In this document: piece after piece, positions 9,095 through 17,143 of the stretch
Layout: every line of letters starts with the position of its first letter
Numbering within the stretch: the stretch's first letter is position 1
Assembly: GCA_030426605.1 (NCBI GenBank)
Contig: JAUHXM010000002.1
Span: 1-64,000 of the forward strand
Source: Phycisphaerae bacterium
Lineage (GTDB): Bacteria; Planctomycetota; Phycisphaerae; Phycisphaerales; UBA1924
Length of the DNA stretch: 64,000 nt
Reading direction: 5' to 3'
Made by a program: the position numbers and the translations under genes
Notes under the pieces: generated by a model
Seen by the model: the letters and a program-made list of their open reading frames with translations, nothing else
Databases searched by the model: none
Told to the model about the DNA's origin: nothing

Positions 9095-9123
9095 CCCGCG
9101 CACCCCGAAAGGGGGGCGCGGGG
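9095..9123 (+). terminator. GC-rich hairpin after the stress cassette
   Basis: cccgcgcaccccgaaaggggggcgcgggg hairpin downstream of the 9071 stop. Confidence 0.5.
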
Positions 9124-9447
9124 ATTTCCGCATCACGGCCCGCTCGGGATCCGTGCGTGAAAGGGAACGGCCGGAACGTTGAGAATGGTCCCGCGGTCCG
9201 GTCCGGCGGTCGTATGTGGAAGACCGTCCGTGTGTGCTGACCAGTCCGGAAACGATACCGTGGAACTCGCCGTTGGAATCGGAGTCGCAGCCTTGGCCTT
9301 GGTCGGCACTTGGGGCCTCACCATCGCCCGCCGCCGGCTTGAACACGAGGCAAAGCACGGCCACGAGCGGTCAACCCGCCCAATCCGACGACGATGATCC
9401 GCGGACGGCTTGCACCACGCGGAGATCGATCAGTCGTTCAGTCAGAA

Positions 9448-9799
9448 TGGAGCCGGGGGGAATCGAACCCCCGTCCCGGAACGGTCAGCACGGCGCCTCT
9501 ACGCGTGTAGTCGCTGATTTAATCTCGACGCTCGCCCGGGCAGCGACACCCTGGCTTCGCGTCCAGCACCCTGGAACCTCCTCGCCCGTGCGCCAGGTTG
9601 CGCCACACACGGACCAGCCCGATGATCATGATCCCCCGCCTCATCGGGCGTCGGGCGGAGGATCCACGGCTGTATTAAGCCGCGAGAGCGAACTGCGGTT
9701 CGGCAGTTATTGTGGTTGCGTGCTTTTTACGAGGCCAGCACGCCCCTCGACGCGCCACGCCGAGCTTTCTCCCGTCCGGTCGACTGCCGTATCGGCCCC
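9448..9799 (-). ncRNA. ssrA: tmRNA (one-piece)
   Basis: Reverse strand: 5' GGGGCCGATACGGCAGTCGAC ... 3' GGGACGGGGGTTCGATTCCCCCCGGCTCCA; 5'/3' ends pair as an acceptor stem; internal tag reading frame GCCGAACCGCAGTTCGCTCTCGCGGCTTAA (AEPQFALAA*). Confidence 0.92.
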
Positions 9800-9859
9800 A
9801 ATGTGTCGAACGCCGGCGGGCAACCGCCCGCCGACCCACGAACCATCATAGGGCCCGCC

Positions 9860-10450
9860 TTATTCCGGGTCCGGCTCGATCGCCCGCGAGCCCATCGGCA
9901 GCGGGAAGACCACCGGCATCGTCGCCATCAGCCTCGTCCCGGGTCGCCGCGGCTTGTCGGTCATCAACGCCGAGATCGCGTCGAGCAGATCGTTCAACTC
10001 TGTCAGCTCGTCCTTCGTAAGCCACCCGAACACCGACCCAAAGTGCGTGTCGCGCCCCACACCCTTCGTGATCGCACCCCGCTCGAACGAGTCGGCGATC
10101 TTCCGTCCCGCGTCGCGCAGCTGCGCCTGCACGTACGCGTTCAGCGCGTCGATCAGCTCCGGGTCGTTCCTGTCGTACTTAATCCACCACCGCACGGACG
10201 CGAAGACCCGGGCGTCGCGTTTCCCCGTCGCCTTCGTCCCGACCTCCTCGATCAAGCCAACCTGCTCGAGGTGATCGATGTGCTTGTACAGCGACGCCGG
10301 GTGCCGCCCGAGCTGGGCCGCGATCTCCCGCACCGACGCCTCGCCCTGGTTCAGGATGACCTGGTGCACCGCGTGCCGGGTGGGCGAGGCCAGCGCCCGC
10401 ACCTGGTCCGCCCGCGTAATGGTTCGCGCCTTTGGTGGCAATTTTCGCAT
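9860..10450 (-). CDS. ArsR-like winged-helix transcriptional regulator
   Basis: ADQVRALASPTRHAVHQVILNQGEASVREIAAQLGRHPASLYKHIDHLEQVGLIEEVG HTH. Confidence 0.8.
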   Translation of the reverse strand: MRKLPPKARTITRADQVRALASPTRHAVHQVILNQGEASVREIAAQLGRHPASLYKHIDHLEQVGLIEEVGTKATGKRDARVFASVRWWIKYDRNDPELIDALNAYVQAQLRDAGRKIADSFERGAITKGVGRDTHFGSVFGWLTKDELTELNDLLDAISALMTDKPRRPGTRLMATMPVVFPLPMGSRAIEPDPE

Positions 10451-10532
10451 CCGTGGAGCATACTCGTCGTATAAATTGGCAAATCGGTTAAAAAGACACG
10501 AATAAGAAGGCCCCGCACACCAGGAGAGTCCC

Positions 10533-11339
10533 ATGCACCCCAATGCCTCACGAGCCCTCGCGCTCGCCGCGATCGCTGCGCTCACGCCCGCCGCCTCGGC
10601 GGACATCTTTCAGGACGACTTCGAGTCCGCACCCGTCGGCTCGTTCCCCGGCGATCCCTGGCACGACATCTTCGAACGCGCCGTGGACCGACCCGTGCCC
10701 GCACCCACCATGACCATCATCGAGACCACCGACGCCCACGGCAACGCGACACGCGCCATCCAGTCGTCCCAGACCAGTGGCACCAACGGCGCCTTCGTCC
10801 CCATCGAGCACGCCAACAAACACACCGTCTCGATGGACGTCCGCATCGACCGAGCCCCCGCCCCGAACCAGGGCTGGCCCATGGCCGTCGGTTTCATCCA
10901 GGACTCCGGCGTCGGATCGGGCGACGTGAACGCGAACCCCCAGGCACTCATCTACGGCTGGAACAACCGGCGCTGGTGGTTCTTCATCTCACAGGGGCAG
11001 GACAGGCCCGCCGTAAACGTCATGCTCGGCGGCCCGCAGTACCAGATCGGCGTCTGGTACCGGTTCACGATCACCGCCGATACCGAGCTCGGCGTGTTCG
11101 AAGCCACAGTCGCCGACGCCGCAACCGGTGACGTGCTCAACGAGCGCACCATCACCCACACCTCGTGGGACCCCGCTCGCGGCATGTTCGACGCCATCAC
11201 CATGTTCGACGGCGAGTCCGCCACCGCGACCACCGTGGGCCAGGCAACCCTCGACAATGTTGTCTACACACCCGCGCCCGGCACTGCCATCCCCGCCGGC
11301 ATGCTCGCGCTCGCCGTGGGCGCACGCCGCCGCCGCTGA
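10533..11339 (+). CDS. Secreted protein with PEP-CTERM-like C-terminal sorting signal
   Basis: Signal peptide; DNVVYTPAPGTAIPAGMLALAVGARRRR* terminus. Confidence 0.75.
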   Translation: MHPNASRALALAAIAALTPAASADIFQDDFESAPVGSFPGDPWHDIFERAVDRPVPAPTMTIIETTDAHGNATRAIQSSQTSGTNGAFVPIEHANKHTVSMDVRIDRAPAPNQGWPMAVGFIQDSGVGSGDVNANPQALIYGWNNRRWWFFISQGQDRPAVNVMLGGPQYQIGVWYRFTITADTELGVFEATVADAATGDVLNERTITHTSWDPARGMFDAITMFDGESATATTVGQATLDNVVYTPAPGTAIPAGMLALAVGARRRR

Positions 11340-11385
11340 TCCCCGCGAGGGCGTCGCCACCGACTCTTGCGGTACCATCGCGCGC

Positions 11386-12864
11386 ATGACGCGCGCGGGC
11401 CCATCAATCTCTCACACCGTCGCGTGGATCGGGCTCATCTTCGGCCCGGTCCTCGCGGCATGCGCCTACCTCGCCCTCCCCGGGCTCGACCACCCCGCCC
11501 GCGCCGCCGCAGCCCTCGCCGCCTGGATGGCCACCTGGTGGCTCACCGAAGCCATCCCCCTCAGCGCGACGGCACTGCTCCCCCTCGCGTTCCTCCCGTT
11601 GGCCGGTGTCGAGTCCATCCGCGCCGCCGCCGCCCCCTACGCCAACCCGCTCATCCTCCTCTTCCTCGGCGGGTTCATCCTCGGGCTCGCGATGGAGCGC
11701 TGCAACCTCCACCGACGCATCGCGCTGATCACGCTCTCACTCGTCGGCACCTCGCCCCCGCGCCTCGTCGCCGGGTTCATGCTCGCGACAGCCGTCATGA
11801 GCATGTGGGTCTCCAACACCGCGACCGCGCTGCTCATGCTCCCCATCGCCGTGTCGGTGCTCAACCAACTCGCCGACGACGCGCCCGACCAACAAACCGG
11901 CGAGAACTTCGCCCGCTGCCTCATGCTCGGCATCGCCTACGCCGCATCGGTGGGGGGCGTCGCCACCCTCGTCGGCACACCCCCGAACCTCGTCCTCGCT
12001 GCCTACCTCCACGACCAGCTCGACACCGACCTCTCCATGGCCCGCTGGATGCTCGTGATGGTCCCGCTCGCCGCGGTCTTCCTCCCGCTCATCTGGCTCG
12101 GGCTCACGCGGTTCATCTTCCCGATCAAGGTCGCGCGCATCCCCGGCGCCGCGGACCTCGTCCGCGACCGCCTCCGCGCCCTCGGCCCCATGTCCCGCGC
12201 CGAATGGACCGTCTTCGCCGTCTTCAGCATCACCGCGCTGTGCTGGGTCACGCGACCCCTCATCAACACGCTCGGCGACAACCTCGCCTGGCCACCGCTC
12301 ACGTCACTCACCGACCCGACCATCGCGGTCATCGCGGCGCTCGCGCTGTTCGTGATCCCGACGCACGCCCGCACGCGCACCTTCGCGATGGACTGGACCA
12401 CCGCAGAACGCGTGCCGTGGGGCATCCTCATCCTCTTCGGCGGCGGGCTCTCCCTCGCCGCCGCCATCTCCGCCACCGGGCTCGACGCCGCGATCGGGCA
12501 ATCCATGTCCGGCCTGCATGGCGTTCACCCGCTCGTCGCGATCCTCGTCGTCACCACCGGCGTCGTCTTCCTCACCGAGCTCACGAGCAACACCGCGATG
12601 GCCACAGCCGCCATGCCCGTCCTCGCCGCCGCCGCCCCCGCCATCGGCGTCGAGCCCGAGCGTCTGCTCATCCCCGCCGCCGTCGGCGCCAGCCTCGCCT
12701 TCATGCTCCCCGTGGCGACGCCCCCGAACGCCATCGTCTTCGGGTCCGGCCGCGTCAAAATCGCCGACATGGCCCGCGCCGGGCTCGCCTTCAACCTCGC
12801 GGGTATCGTCCTCGTGACCCTCATCGCCTTCTTCGCGACCGACCTCATCCTGCCCCCAGCGTGA
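11386..12864 (+). CDS. SLC13/DASS-family anion:sodium symporter
   Basis: Polytopic membrane protein; WWLTEAIPLSATALLPLAFLPL, SNTATALLMLPI, ASVGGVATLVGTPPNLV, ELTSNTAMATAAMPVL, PVATPPNAIVFGSG. Confidence 0.9.
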   Translation: MTRAGPSISHTVAWIGLIFGPVLAACAYLALPGLDHPARAAAALAAWMATWWLTEAIPLSATALLPLAFLPLAGVESIRAAAAPYANPLILLFLGGFILGLAMERCNLHRRIALITLSLVGTSPPRLVAGFMLATAVMSMWVSNTATALLMLPIAVSVLNQLADDAPDQQTGENFARCLMLGIAYAASVGGVATLVGTPPNLVLAAYLHDQLDTDLSMARWMLVMVPLAAVFLPLIWLGLTRFIFPIKVARIPGAADLVRDRLRALGPMSRAEWTVFAVFSITALCWVTRPLINTLGDNLAWPPLTSLTDPTIAVIAALALFVIPTHARTRTFAMDWTTAERVPWGILILFGGGLSLAAAISATGLDAAIGQSMSGLHGVHPLVAILVVTTGVVFLTELTSNTAMATAAMPVLAAAAPAIGVEPERLLIPAAVGASLAFMLPVATPPNAIVFGSGRVKIADMARAGLAFNLAGIVLVTLIAFFATDLILPPA

Positions 12865-12874
12865 GTGACCCGCC

Positions 12875-13690
12875 ATGAACGTCGCCGTCATCATCCCCGC
12901 CGCCGGCTCCTCCGAGCGCTACGTCGCCGCCGCCCGCGCCGAGGGCAACGAGTCCGCGCGCTCCAAGCTCGACGAGGACCTCGGCGGCCGCCCCGTCCTC
13001 CACCGCACCGTCGAACTCTTCACCAACCGCGACGACGTCCAGACCATCATCGTCGCCGGCCCCGCCGACGATGATGAGATGGACGCCTTTCGCGCGCGCC
13101 ACGCCGACAAACTCTCCATCCTGGGCGTCACGATCGTCCCGGGCGGACAAGCCCATCGATACCAATCGGTGGGAGCCGCCCTCACGCACGTCCCCGACTC
13201 CTGCACGCACGTCGCCGTGCACGACGCCGCCCGCCCCGGCGTACCCCATCCGATGCTCGACCGCCTCTTCGACGCCGCCGCCCACCAGCCCGCCGTGATC
13301 CCGGCGCTGCCGATCGCCGACACGATCAAACGCACCGCACCCGCCCCCGAGCTCAACCCGCCCGCCGACCCCCTCGCGTCCATCCTGGGCGACGCCGCCG
13401 CGAGCACCCCCGATGCGCGCAAAGTCAGCGAGACCGTCGATCGCGCCGACCTCGTCGCCGCCCAGACACCCCAGATCTTCAGCCGTGATCTCATCACACG
13501 CGCCTATCAGCAATCCGACCTCGCCAGCACGGACGACGCCGCCCTCGTCGAACGCCTGGGCGAACCCGTCCTCGTCATCGAAGGCGACGTCCGCGCGATG
13601 AAGATCACGACACCCGCCGATCTGCGCGCCCTCCGCGCGATGCTGAACCTCAAGGGCCCCGCCGAGCGCGCGACGCACAAGCGGTTCTGA
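12875..13690 (+). CDS. ispD: 2-C-methyl-D-erythritol 4-phosphate cytidylyltransferase
   Basis: VIIPAAGSSERY, VAVHDAARPGV, ETVDRADLVAAQTPQIF, DDAALVERLGEPVLVIEGD. Confidence 0.88.
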   Translation: MNVAVIIPAAGSSERYVAAARAEGNESARSKLDEDLGGRPVLHRTVELFTNRDDVQTIIVAGPADDDEMDAFRARHADKLSILGVTIVPGGQAHRYQSVGAALTHVPDSCTHVAVHDAARPGVPHPMLDRLFDAAAHQPAVIPALPIADTIKRTAPAPELNPPADPLASILGDAAASTPDARKVSETVDRADLVAAQTPQIFSRDLITRAYQQSDLASTDDAALVERLGEPVLVIEGDVRAMKITTPADLRALRAMLNLKGPAERATHKRF

Positions 13691-13799
13691 AGAATCCCGA
13701 GCACCGCGCACCCCGAATGTCAATCCCACTGGCCACGCCCGCGCCGTGTTGTACCGTTTCTCGCGGGGCAACAGCCCTGCCGCGTGAGGAGCGTGCCCG

Positions 13800-14675
13800 A
13801 TGCACAGATCGATCGTCACCGCAATCGGTATGACGCTGCTCGCGCCCGCCGCCGGCGCCGCCCCGATGAACATCATTTTCTACGGCAACAGCTTCACCGG
13901 CAGCGGCGGGGGTGTCCAGCACCTCGTGCGCGACATCGCGACCGCCGCGGGCCACGAGACCCCACACATCTACGCCCGCGTCGTCGGCGGACAAACACTC
14001 GAGTACCACCTCATCACCGGCACGGGCTGGATTACCTCGCAGATCCCCGACGGCGAGCACTGGGACGCCGTCGTCATGCAAGAGCACAGCACCCGCACGA
14101 CCTCGCACCCGATGGACGGCAACATCCCCGCCTTCTTCGCCGCCGCCCAGGGGCTCTACCAAGCCGTCCAAGACCACAGCCCCGACGCCCGCGCCGTCCT
14201 CTTCGAGACATGGGCCCGCCAACCCGACAACGCCGTCTACCCGACCATCTGGCCGAGTGCGTCGGACATGCAGGCCGAGGTCCGCATGTCCTATGACCAA
14301 GCGAACGCCCTGCTCAACGACCAGGGCACGTCAACCGTCGCACCCGTCGGCGACGCGTTCGAAGCGGGCGACTTCGACCGCTCCCTCTACAGCGGCGATC
14401 TCTACCACGCATCCGACACCGGCGCGCTGCTCATCTCCCTCGTCCTCTACGGCACCATCTACGAAGACCCAACCCTCGCGGATATCGATCTCGCGAGCGT
14501 CGGGACGAACCTGGACCTCACGGATGAGGACCGCGCGTTCGCCGTCGCGCTCGCCGAGTCGGTCCTCGTCCCCGCGCCGGCTTCGACGGCCACGCTCGCC
14601 ACGCTCGGGCTTACGGCGACGCGCCGCCGTCGCCCAGATCGAGCGAACTCCACGCCATCCCATCGGGCGCCTTGA
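13800..14675 (+). CDS. SGNH-hydrolase-like secreted protein with PEP-CTERM-like tail
   Basis: MNIIFYGNSFTGSGGG...; VPAPASTATLATLGLTATRRRR followed by a 15-aa extension. Confidence 0.65.
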   Translation: MHRSIVTAIGMTLLAPAAGAAPMNIIFYGNSFTGSGGGVQHLVRDIATAAGHETPHIYARVVGGQTLEYHLITGTGWITSQIPDGEHWDAVVMQEHSTRTTSHPMDGNIPAFFAAAQGLYQAVQDHSPDARAVLFETWARQPDNAVYPTIWPSASDMQAEVRMSYDQANALLNDQGTSTVAPVGDAFEAGDFDRSLYSGDLYHASDTGALLISLVLYGTIYEDPTLADIDLASVGTNLDLTDEDRAFAVALAESVLVPAPASTATLATLGLTATRRRRPDRANSTPSHRAP

Positions 14676-15660
14676 GCGTTTCGAACCGCGTCCTGATCTC
14701 GAGCTTCTGAAGATCGATCACCGTCACGATGTCCGCGTTCGTGTTCGCGACGTACGCCACGTCGCCCTTGGGCGGAATCAGGATCCCGATCGGCACCGGC
14801 CCGCCGACCGTGAACATCCGCCCGTCCTGATCGTCCGACGCCCGCGCCGTCATCGGCACACGCCCGATCTCGCGCTTCGCCTTCGCGTCGAACACGGCGA
14901 CCTCGCCCGAGTTCGCGCACGACACGAGCACCCGCCCGCCGTCGGGTGTGAACTTCGCCCGGATCGGGAACAGCCCGCACGCCAGCGTCTTCACGACCTT
15001 CAGCGTCTCGACATCGATCACGCTCACCGTGTCCGCCGCCCGGTTCGTCACCCACACCTCACGCCCATCAGGAGAGACGTCGATCCCCTCCGCCCCGCCG
15101 CCGGTGTAGATCGTGCCCAGCCCGGCACCGGCGGCGACGTCGAACGCCACCACCGTGCCCGACCCGATATTCGACACGAACGCCCGCGACTCGTCCGGCG
15201 TCAGCACCACCATGTGCCCGACGCTCTGGTCGTGCTCAAGCACGGTCACGACCGCGCGCTGAATCACGTCCACGATCACGAGCGTGTTGTTCTGCTCGGT
15301 CGTGACCGCGACCCGACGCCCGTCGTCGAAATACTCGATGCCGTGCGGCCGCCGGTGCTCGCCCAGGTCGATCGTGCCCGTCACCGCCCGCGAGGGCAGG
15401 TCGATCACCGTGAGCGTGTTGCCCGGCGTCTGCGCGCCGTAGTTCGCGACGACCGCCGTGGTCCCGTCGGGCGAGACCGCCGCCTCGTGCGGGCCCTCCC
15501 CGGTCGGCAGCGTCACGATCTGCTCGCCTGAGTCAGCGTCGAAGAGCGTCGCCGAAGCGACCGACTTGTTCAGGACAACCAGCGTCCCGTCGGCGGCCGC
15601 GTGCGATGCCCCGAACGCCGCGATCCCCGTTGCGATCGCCCAGATCCGCCCCGTCCGCAT
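14611..15660 (-). CDS. YVTN/YncE-family beta-propeller protein, secreted
   Basis: Signal peptide; repeated 'VSPDGTTAVVANYG...NTLTVIDL' blades. Confidence 0.82.
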   Translation of the reverse strand: MRTGRIWAIATGIAAFGASHAAADGTLVVLNKSVASATLFDADSGEQIVTLPTGEGPHEAAVSPDGTTAVVANYGAQTPGNTLTVIDLPSRAVTGTIDLGEHRRPHGIEYFDDGRRVAVTTEQNNTLVIVDVIQRAVVTVLEHDQSVGHMVVLTPDESRAFVSNIGSGTVVAFDVAAGAGLGTIYTGGGAEGIDVSPDGREVWVTNRAADTVSVIDVETLKVVKTLACGLFPIRAKFTPDGGRVLVSCANSGEVAVFDAKAKREIGRVPMTARASDDQDGRMFTVGGPVPIGILIPPKGDVAYVANTNADIVTVIDLQKLEIRTRFETLKAPDGMAWSSLDLGDGGASP

Positions 15661-15763
15661 GGCCCACCTCGCGTTCCGCCGACCGACCGGGCCGGTGCAC
15701 AACGCTACCGAGGGCGGGCCACGCCGGTTGCCGCCCCCGCACGGCGTGCGACGCGCGAGTCAC

Positions 15764-15832
15764 CCCGAATCAGGTGCAACCCGGATCGAGCGCAGCCCGG
15801 ATCGAGCGCAACCCGGATCGAGGATGACCCGG
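15764..15832. repeat. 16-bp tandem repeat (about 4 copies) adjacent to the lexA 3' end
   Basis: cccgaatcaggtgcaa / cccggatcgagcgcag / cccggatcgagcgcaa / cccggatcgaggatga / cccgg. Confidence 0.8.
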
Positions 15833-15833
15833 C

Positions 15834-16448
15834 TCAGCGGTACCGCCGAACGACACCCTTCACGATGCCCTGCACCTGGCAGAACTTCACGCGGATCGCG
15901 TCAAAGTCCGGGTTCGCCGGCTGCAGGCGGATGTGGTCCGCTTCCTTGTAGAAGGTCTTGAGCGTCGTCGAGCCGTCCTCAAGCAGCGCGACGACCCGGT
16001 CGCCGTTGCTCGCCACCTGGGCCCGCTCGAGCAGGATGATGTCGCCGTCGAGGATGCCCTCGTCGCGCATCGACTCCCCCTCGACCTGCAACGCGAAGAG
16101 CGACTGCGCCGGGTCGGTCGCGCCGAGGATCTCCGCGAGATCGATCTCGTCCGTGTCCTCGACTTTCTCGATCGGGTACCCCGCAGCGATCTTCCCGACC
16201 AGCGGGTACCGCAACGGACGCGCCTCGTCGGGGACCGCGATCCCCTCAGCGATCGACAAAGAGCGTGCCTTGTTCGCCTCGCGAACCAGCGCGCCTTTCT
16301 TGATGAGCGCCTCGACGTGCTCGAACACCGTGACCTTGCTGACGCCGATTTCGTCGGCGAGCTCCTGCATCGTCGGGGAATAGCCACGCCGAACCCGCGA
16401 GTCGCGGATCAGCTGCAGAATGCGAAGTTGCTTGGGCGTCAGATTCAT
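15834..16448 (-). CDS. lexA: LexA repressor
   Basis: MNLTPKQLRILQLIRDSRVRRGYSPTMQELADEIGVSKVTVFEHVEALIKKG HTH; S24 protease motif QVEGESMRDEGILDGD and ...RVVALLEDGSTTLKTFY; AAGGAGG RBS. Confidence 0.95.
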   Translation of the reverse strand: MNLTPKQLRILQLIRDSRVRRGYSPTMQELADEIGVSKVTVFEHVEALIKKGALVREANKARSLSIAEGIAVPDEARPLRYPLVGKIAAGYPIEKVEDTDEIDLAEILGATDPAQSLFALQVEGESMRDEGILDGDIILLERAQVASNGDRVVALLEDGSTTLKTFYKEADHIRLQPANPDFDAIRVKFCQVQGIVKGVVRRYR

Positions 16449-16836
16449 GACGCGCCTCCTTCCCACGCCCGGGCATCGCCCGCCCGGTGCTGGTGATCGG
16501 ATCGCGGTCGGCACCAATGCCGCCCGCCGCGACGGCCGCGCCCAAGGCTCGGGCAAGCGTCATCGCGATCTTCAGGTCTGTCCCTTGTCCCGCCAGCGCC
16601 CGCTCCGCCGCGAACACCAGCCCCGCATGCGCCGCCAACACTTCGGGGCACGACGCGGGTTGAGATGCGTCTTCTTCCGGCTCGCTGCCAACCAGAACAG
16701 CGCCCGTACCACGCCACGACACCAACCCGATGCCCGAGGCACCGTCGAATTCGTCCACGTACGACCCGCCCGGCCCCAACCGGACGAGCGCCGCCGGCTT
16801 CTCTCCCAGCCGGCTCGTGTCGAATCGTGATGTCAT
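16246..16836 (-). CDS. Hypothetical protein ORF that runs about 200 nt into lexA out of frame
   Basis: MTSRFDTSRLGEKPAALVRLGPGGSYVDEFDGASGIGLVSWRG...; promoter-like sequence upstream; coding status uncertain. Confidence 0.4.
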   Translation of the reverse strand: MTSRFDTSRLGEKPAALVRLGPGGSYVDEFDGASGIGLVSWRGTGAVLVGSEPEEDASQPASCPEVLAAHAGLVFAAERALAGQGTDLKIAMTLARALGAAVAAGGIGADRDPITSTGRAMPGRGKEARHESDAQATSHSAADPRLAGSAWLFPDDAGARRRNRRQQGHGVRARRGAHQERRAGSRGEQGTLFVDR

Positions 16837-16894
16837 GCTTGGTTGGAATCTCACAATCCCTCGGAACCAATTGATGGTACGTGATCCGAACGAA

Positions 16895-16923
16895 ATCCTA
16901 TCGACTCTGAGGGCGGTTGTCAA
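16895..16923 (-). promoter_or_regulatory. Sigma70-like promoter upstream of the lexA leader ORF
   Basis: Reverse strand TTGACA-N17-TAGGAT within an AT-rich intergenic stretch. Confidence 0.6.
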
Positions 16924-17063
16924 TCGCGCTGATTCAGGCGCACCCAATTGTGGGTGATTCCGAACCCCAGAACCGGTGGATTCTGTGGAAATGTGACTCG
17001 TCTCTGAGTTTCGTTGCGCTCGCACTTTCGGCATCATAGGCATGAGAACCACAATCGGCGGTT

Positions 17064-17086
17064 ATCCGTTTGGGATGTGAACGGAT
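17064..17086. promoter_or_regulatory. Inverted repeat, possible operator or dprA 3' structure
   Basis: ATCCGTT-N9-AACGGAT perfect arms in the AT-rich spacer between dprA and the lexA leader ORF. Confidence 0.4.
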
Positions 17087-17143
17087 ATTCATTCCGGACG
17101 TTAATCCGATCAAAAACCGCTCATAACGCCCCAGAATGCCTGC

